Shown here piece after piece: positions 35,909-37,059 of a stretch of 37,059 nucleotides of DNA. The stretch comes from Sinorhizobium psoraleae (GTDB taxonomy: Bacteria > Pseudomonadota > Alphaproteobacteria > Rhizobiales > Rhizobiaceae). The DNA lies in assembly GCF_013283645.1 (NCBI RefSeq), contig NZ_JABEKV010000001.1, positions 947,418 through 984,476 of the forward strand, given 5' to 3'. The position numbers and the translations under genes are program-made. Position 1 is the stretch's first letter; every line of letters starts with the position of its first letter. Below the pieces are notes generated by a model. The model was not told the origin of the DNA and searched no databases. It saw nothing but the letters and a program-made list of their open reading frames with translations.

Positions 35909-37003
35909 CTAGTGGATTGATTCCAACACTTGGTGCCCGCGTTTGACGGCGGCAATGATGTCGTCTGGGTCTGCCTTCCAAACGAAGGGGCGCGGCTCTT
36001 GGTTATGTTCTTTGATGAACCGGTTGATGGCCGCCTGCAGGTCGACGACGGAGTGAAAGACGCCGTGCTTCAACCGTCGGCGTGTCAGTTTTGCGAAGAA
36101 GCCTTCGACGGCGTTCAGCCATGAGCATGATGTTGGAACGAAGTGGAAGGTCCATCGCGGATGCCTTGCCAGCCAGGCTCGGACCTTCGGCTGCTTGTGG
36201 GTCGCGTAGTTGTCGAGAATGACGTGGACGGCCTTATCCTTCGGCAGTTCCGCCTCAATCGCGTTGAGGAAACGGATGAACTCCTGATGCCGGTGACGCT
36301 GCATGTTGCGGCCGATCACCGAGCCGTCGAGAACATTGAGGGCAGCAAACAGGGTGGTGGTGCCATGACGCTTGTAATCATGGGTCATCGTGCCGCCCCG
36401 ACCCTTCTTCAAAGGAAGGCCCGGCTGCGTCCGGTCGAGCGCCTGGATCTGACTTTTTTCATCGACGGAAAGGACAATGGCATGGGCCGGCGGCGAGACA
36501 TAGAGCCCGACGACATCGTGCAACTTCTCGGCAAAAGCCCTGTCATTCGACAGTTTGAAGCTGCGCCAGCGGTGCGGCGCCAGACCATGCTCGTGCCAGA
36601 TCTTGACGACGGAAGAGGCCGCGATCCCAACTGCCTTTGCCATCGCGCGAACGGTCCAGTGCGTGGCCTCCTGCTTGGGCGTTTCCAGCGTCAGCCCGAC
36701 CACCTGCTCGACCAGTGCCGGATCGAGCGGCGCGATGCCGGGCGGGCGGCTCTTGTCGCGCAAAAGGCCATCGACACCTTCGGCCATGAAACGCTCCTGC
36801 CATCGCCAGATGCAGGTCTTCGATTTGCCGGTGGCCGCCATAATCGCCACCGTTCCCAGGCCGTCGTCGCTCATCAGGATGATCTTCGCCCGCCACACGT
36901 GCTTCTGCGGCGAACCACGGTTCGCAACGATGGCTTCGAGCCGATTTCGATCAGCGGCGGTGACGTCGAATGCAATCCCTGTGCGCATGCGGCAACGTCG
37001 CAC
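35909..37003 (-). CDS. IS630-family transposase
   Basis: A 364-residue DDE transposase. The N-terminal helix-turn-helix region (about 15-140, including TVAIMAATGKSKTCIWRWQE) precedes the catalytic domain: Asp181 (VLSVDEKSQ), Asp264 (VILDNYATHK) and Glu300 (SWLNAVEGFF). The frame appears complete. A second ATG at 36988 (MRTGIAFDVT) may be the true start. Its stop codon lies inside the terminal inverted repeat. It is the only transposase gene in the window that looks fully functional. Confidence 0.93.
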   Translation of the reverse strand: MRRCRMRTGIAFDVTAADRNRLEAIVANRGSPQKHVWRAKIILMSDDGLGTVAIMAATGKSKTCIWRWQERFMAEGVDGLLRDKSRPPGIAPLDPALVEQVVGLTLETPKQEATHWTVRAMAKAVGIAASSVVKIWHEHGLAPHRWRSFKLSNDRAFAEKLHDVVGLYVSPPAHAIVLSVDEKSQIQALDRTQPGLPLKKGRGGTMTHDYKRHGTTTLFAALNVLDGSVIGRNMQRHRHQEFIRFLNAIEAELPKDKAVHVILDNYATHKQPKVRAWLARHPRWTFHFVPTSCSWLNAVEGFFAKLTRRRLKHGVFHSVVDLQAAINRFIKEHNQEPRPFVWKADPDDIIAAVKRGHQVLESIH

Positions 37004-37059
37004 ATTCGACGAGCGATGGGAATCAAAAACGGACTCTTTTGTCTCGATCAGTCCACTAG
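35909..37059 (-). mobile_element. IS630-family insertion sequence, complete, about 1.15 kb
   Basis: The left end reads CTAGTGGATTGAT (35909-35921), and the reverse complement of the right end reads CTAGTGGACTGAT (37047-37059), 12 of 13 bases alike. Both ends contain TA, the target dinucleotide that IS630 elements duplicate. The window stops exactly at the right end, so the flanking DNA on that side cannot be seen. Confidence 0.85.

Noticed and set aside
1..37059. CRISPR arrays, tRNA or rRNA genes, and a plasmid replication origin (repABC)
   Set aside because: No regularly spaced repeats, cloverleaf-like sequence, rRNA sequence or Rep proteins were seen; a dedicated search could still find a short RNA gene I missed.

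Overview
The window looks like accessory DNA, probably a large plasmid or genomic island, from an alphaproteobacterium of the Rhizobiales (Sinorhizobium/Ensifer or Rhizobium type). The main reasons are a MucR/Ros-type regulator, a bioR-bioBFDAZ biotin locus with BioR boxes (TTATMKATAA), a TRAP uptake operon, and IS elements of rhizobial type (IS3, IS6, IS110, IS481, IS630). These calls rest on reading translations and motifs by eye; no database was searched.

Layout. 0.5-3.6 kb (minus): a surface-glycan modification cluster of methyltransferase, secreted SGNH/CE2-like esterase and membrane acyltransferase. 4.1-4.9 kb: a small unknown gene and a MucR-family regulator lacking two of the usual zinc ligands. 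5.2-7.5 kb: gene decay, with a WGR-domain remnant, a CobW-like remnant, a methyltransferase tail and a 26-bp perfect palindrome. 7.5-9.5 kb: a ParE/RelE-type toxin with a ribbon-helix-helix antitoxin and likely operator, a small HNH-like protein, and an acetyltransferase tail abutting a truncated IS6 transposase. 9.7-11.7 kb: a Baeyer-Villiger monooxygenase of the 4-hydroxyacetophenone type. 11.7-13.6 kb: mostly non-coding, with an IS110 scrap. 13.6-14.7 kb: an EgtD-like (Methyltransf_33) methyltransferase standing alone. 14.9-17.5 kb: an IS3-family element that cuts a PAS histidine kinase gene just after its H-box; both the kinase and the transposase are broken.

17.8-23.8 kb holds bioR and bioBFDAZ, in which every structural gene overlaps the next by ATGA. 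bioR, bioF and bioD are open, but bioB, bioA and bioZ each carry a frameshift, so the pathway should not work from this copy alone. A panD-like gene (pantothenate pathway) and an orphan DEDDh exonuclease follow. 26.1-32.7 kb: a LysR regulator divergent from an intact operon of short-chain dehydrogenase, split transketolase and TRAP transporter (DctP, DctQ, DctM), probably for uptake, oxidation and two-carbon transfer of a sugar-like or hydroxy-acid substrate. 32.7-34.3 kb: a graveyard of ABC ATPase, GrpB, phosphotransferase and GalE fragments around one intact small membrane protein. 34.3-35.3 kb: a second acyltransferase. The window ends with an IS481 remnant and an apparently complete IS630 element whose terminal repeat coincides with the window end.

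The best candidates for something new are the broken but still regulated biotin operon, the SDR/transketolase/TRAP operon of unknown substrate, the lone EgtD-like methyltransferase, the glycan acylation/deacylation cluster, and the large palindrome.
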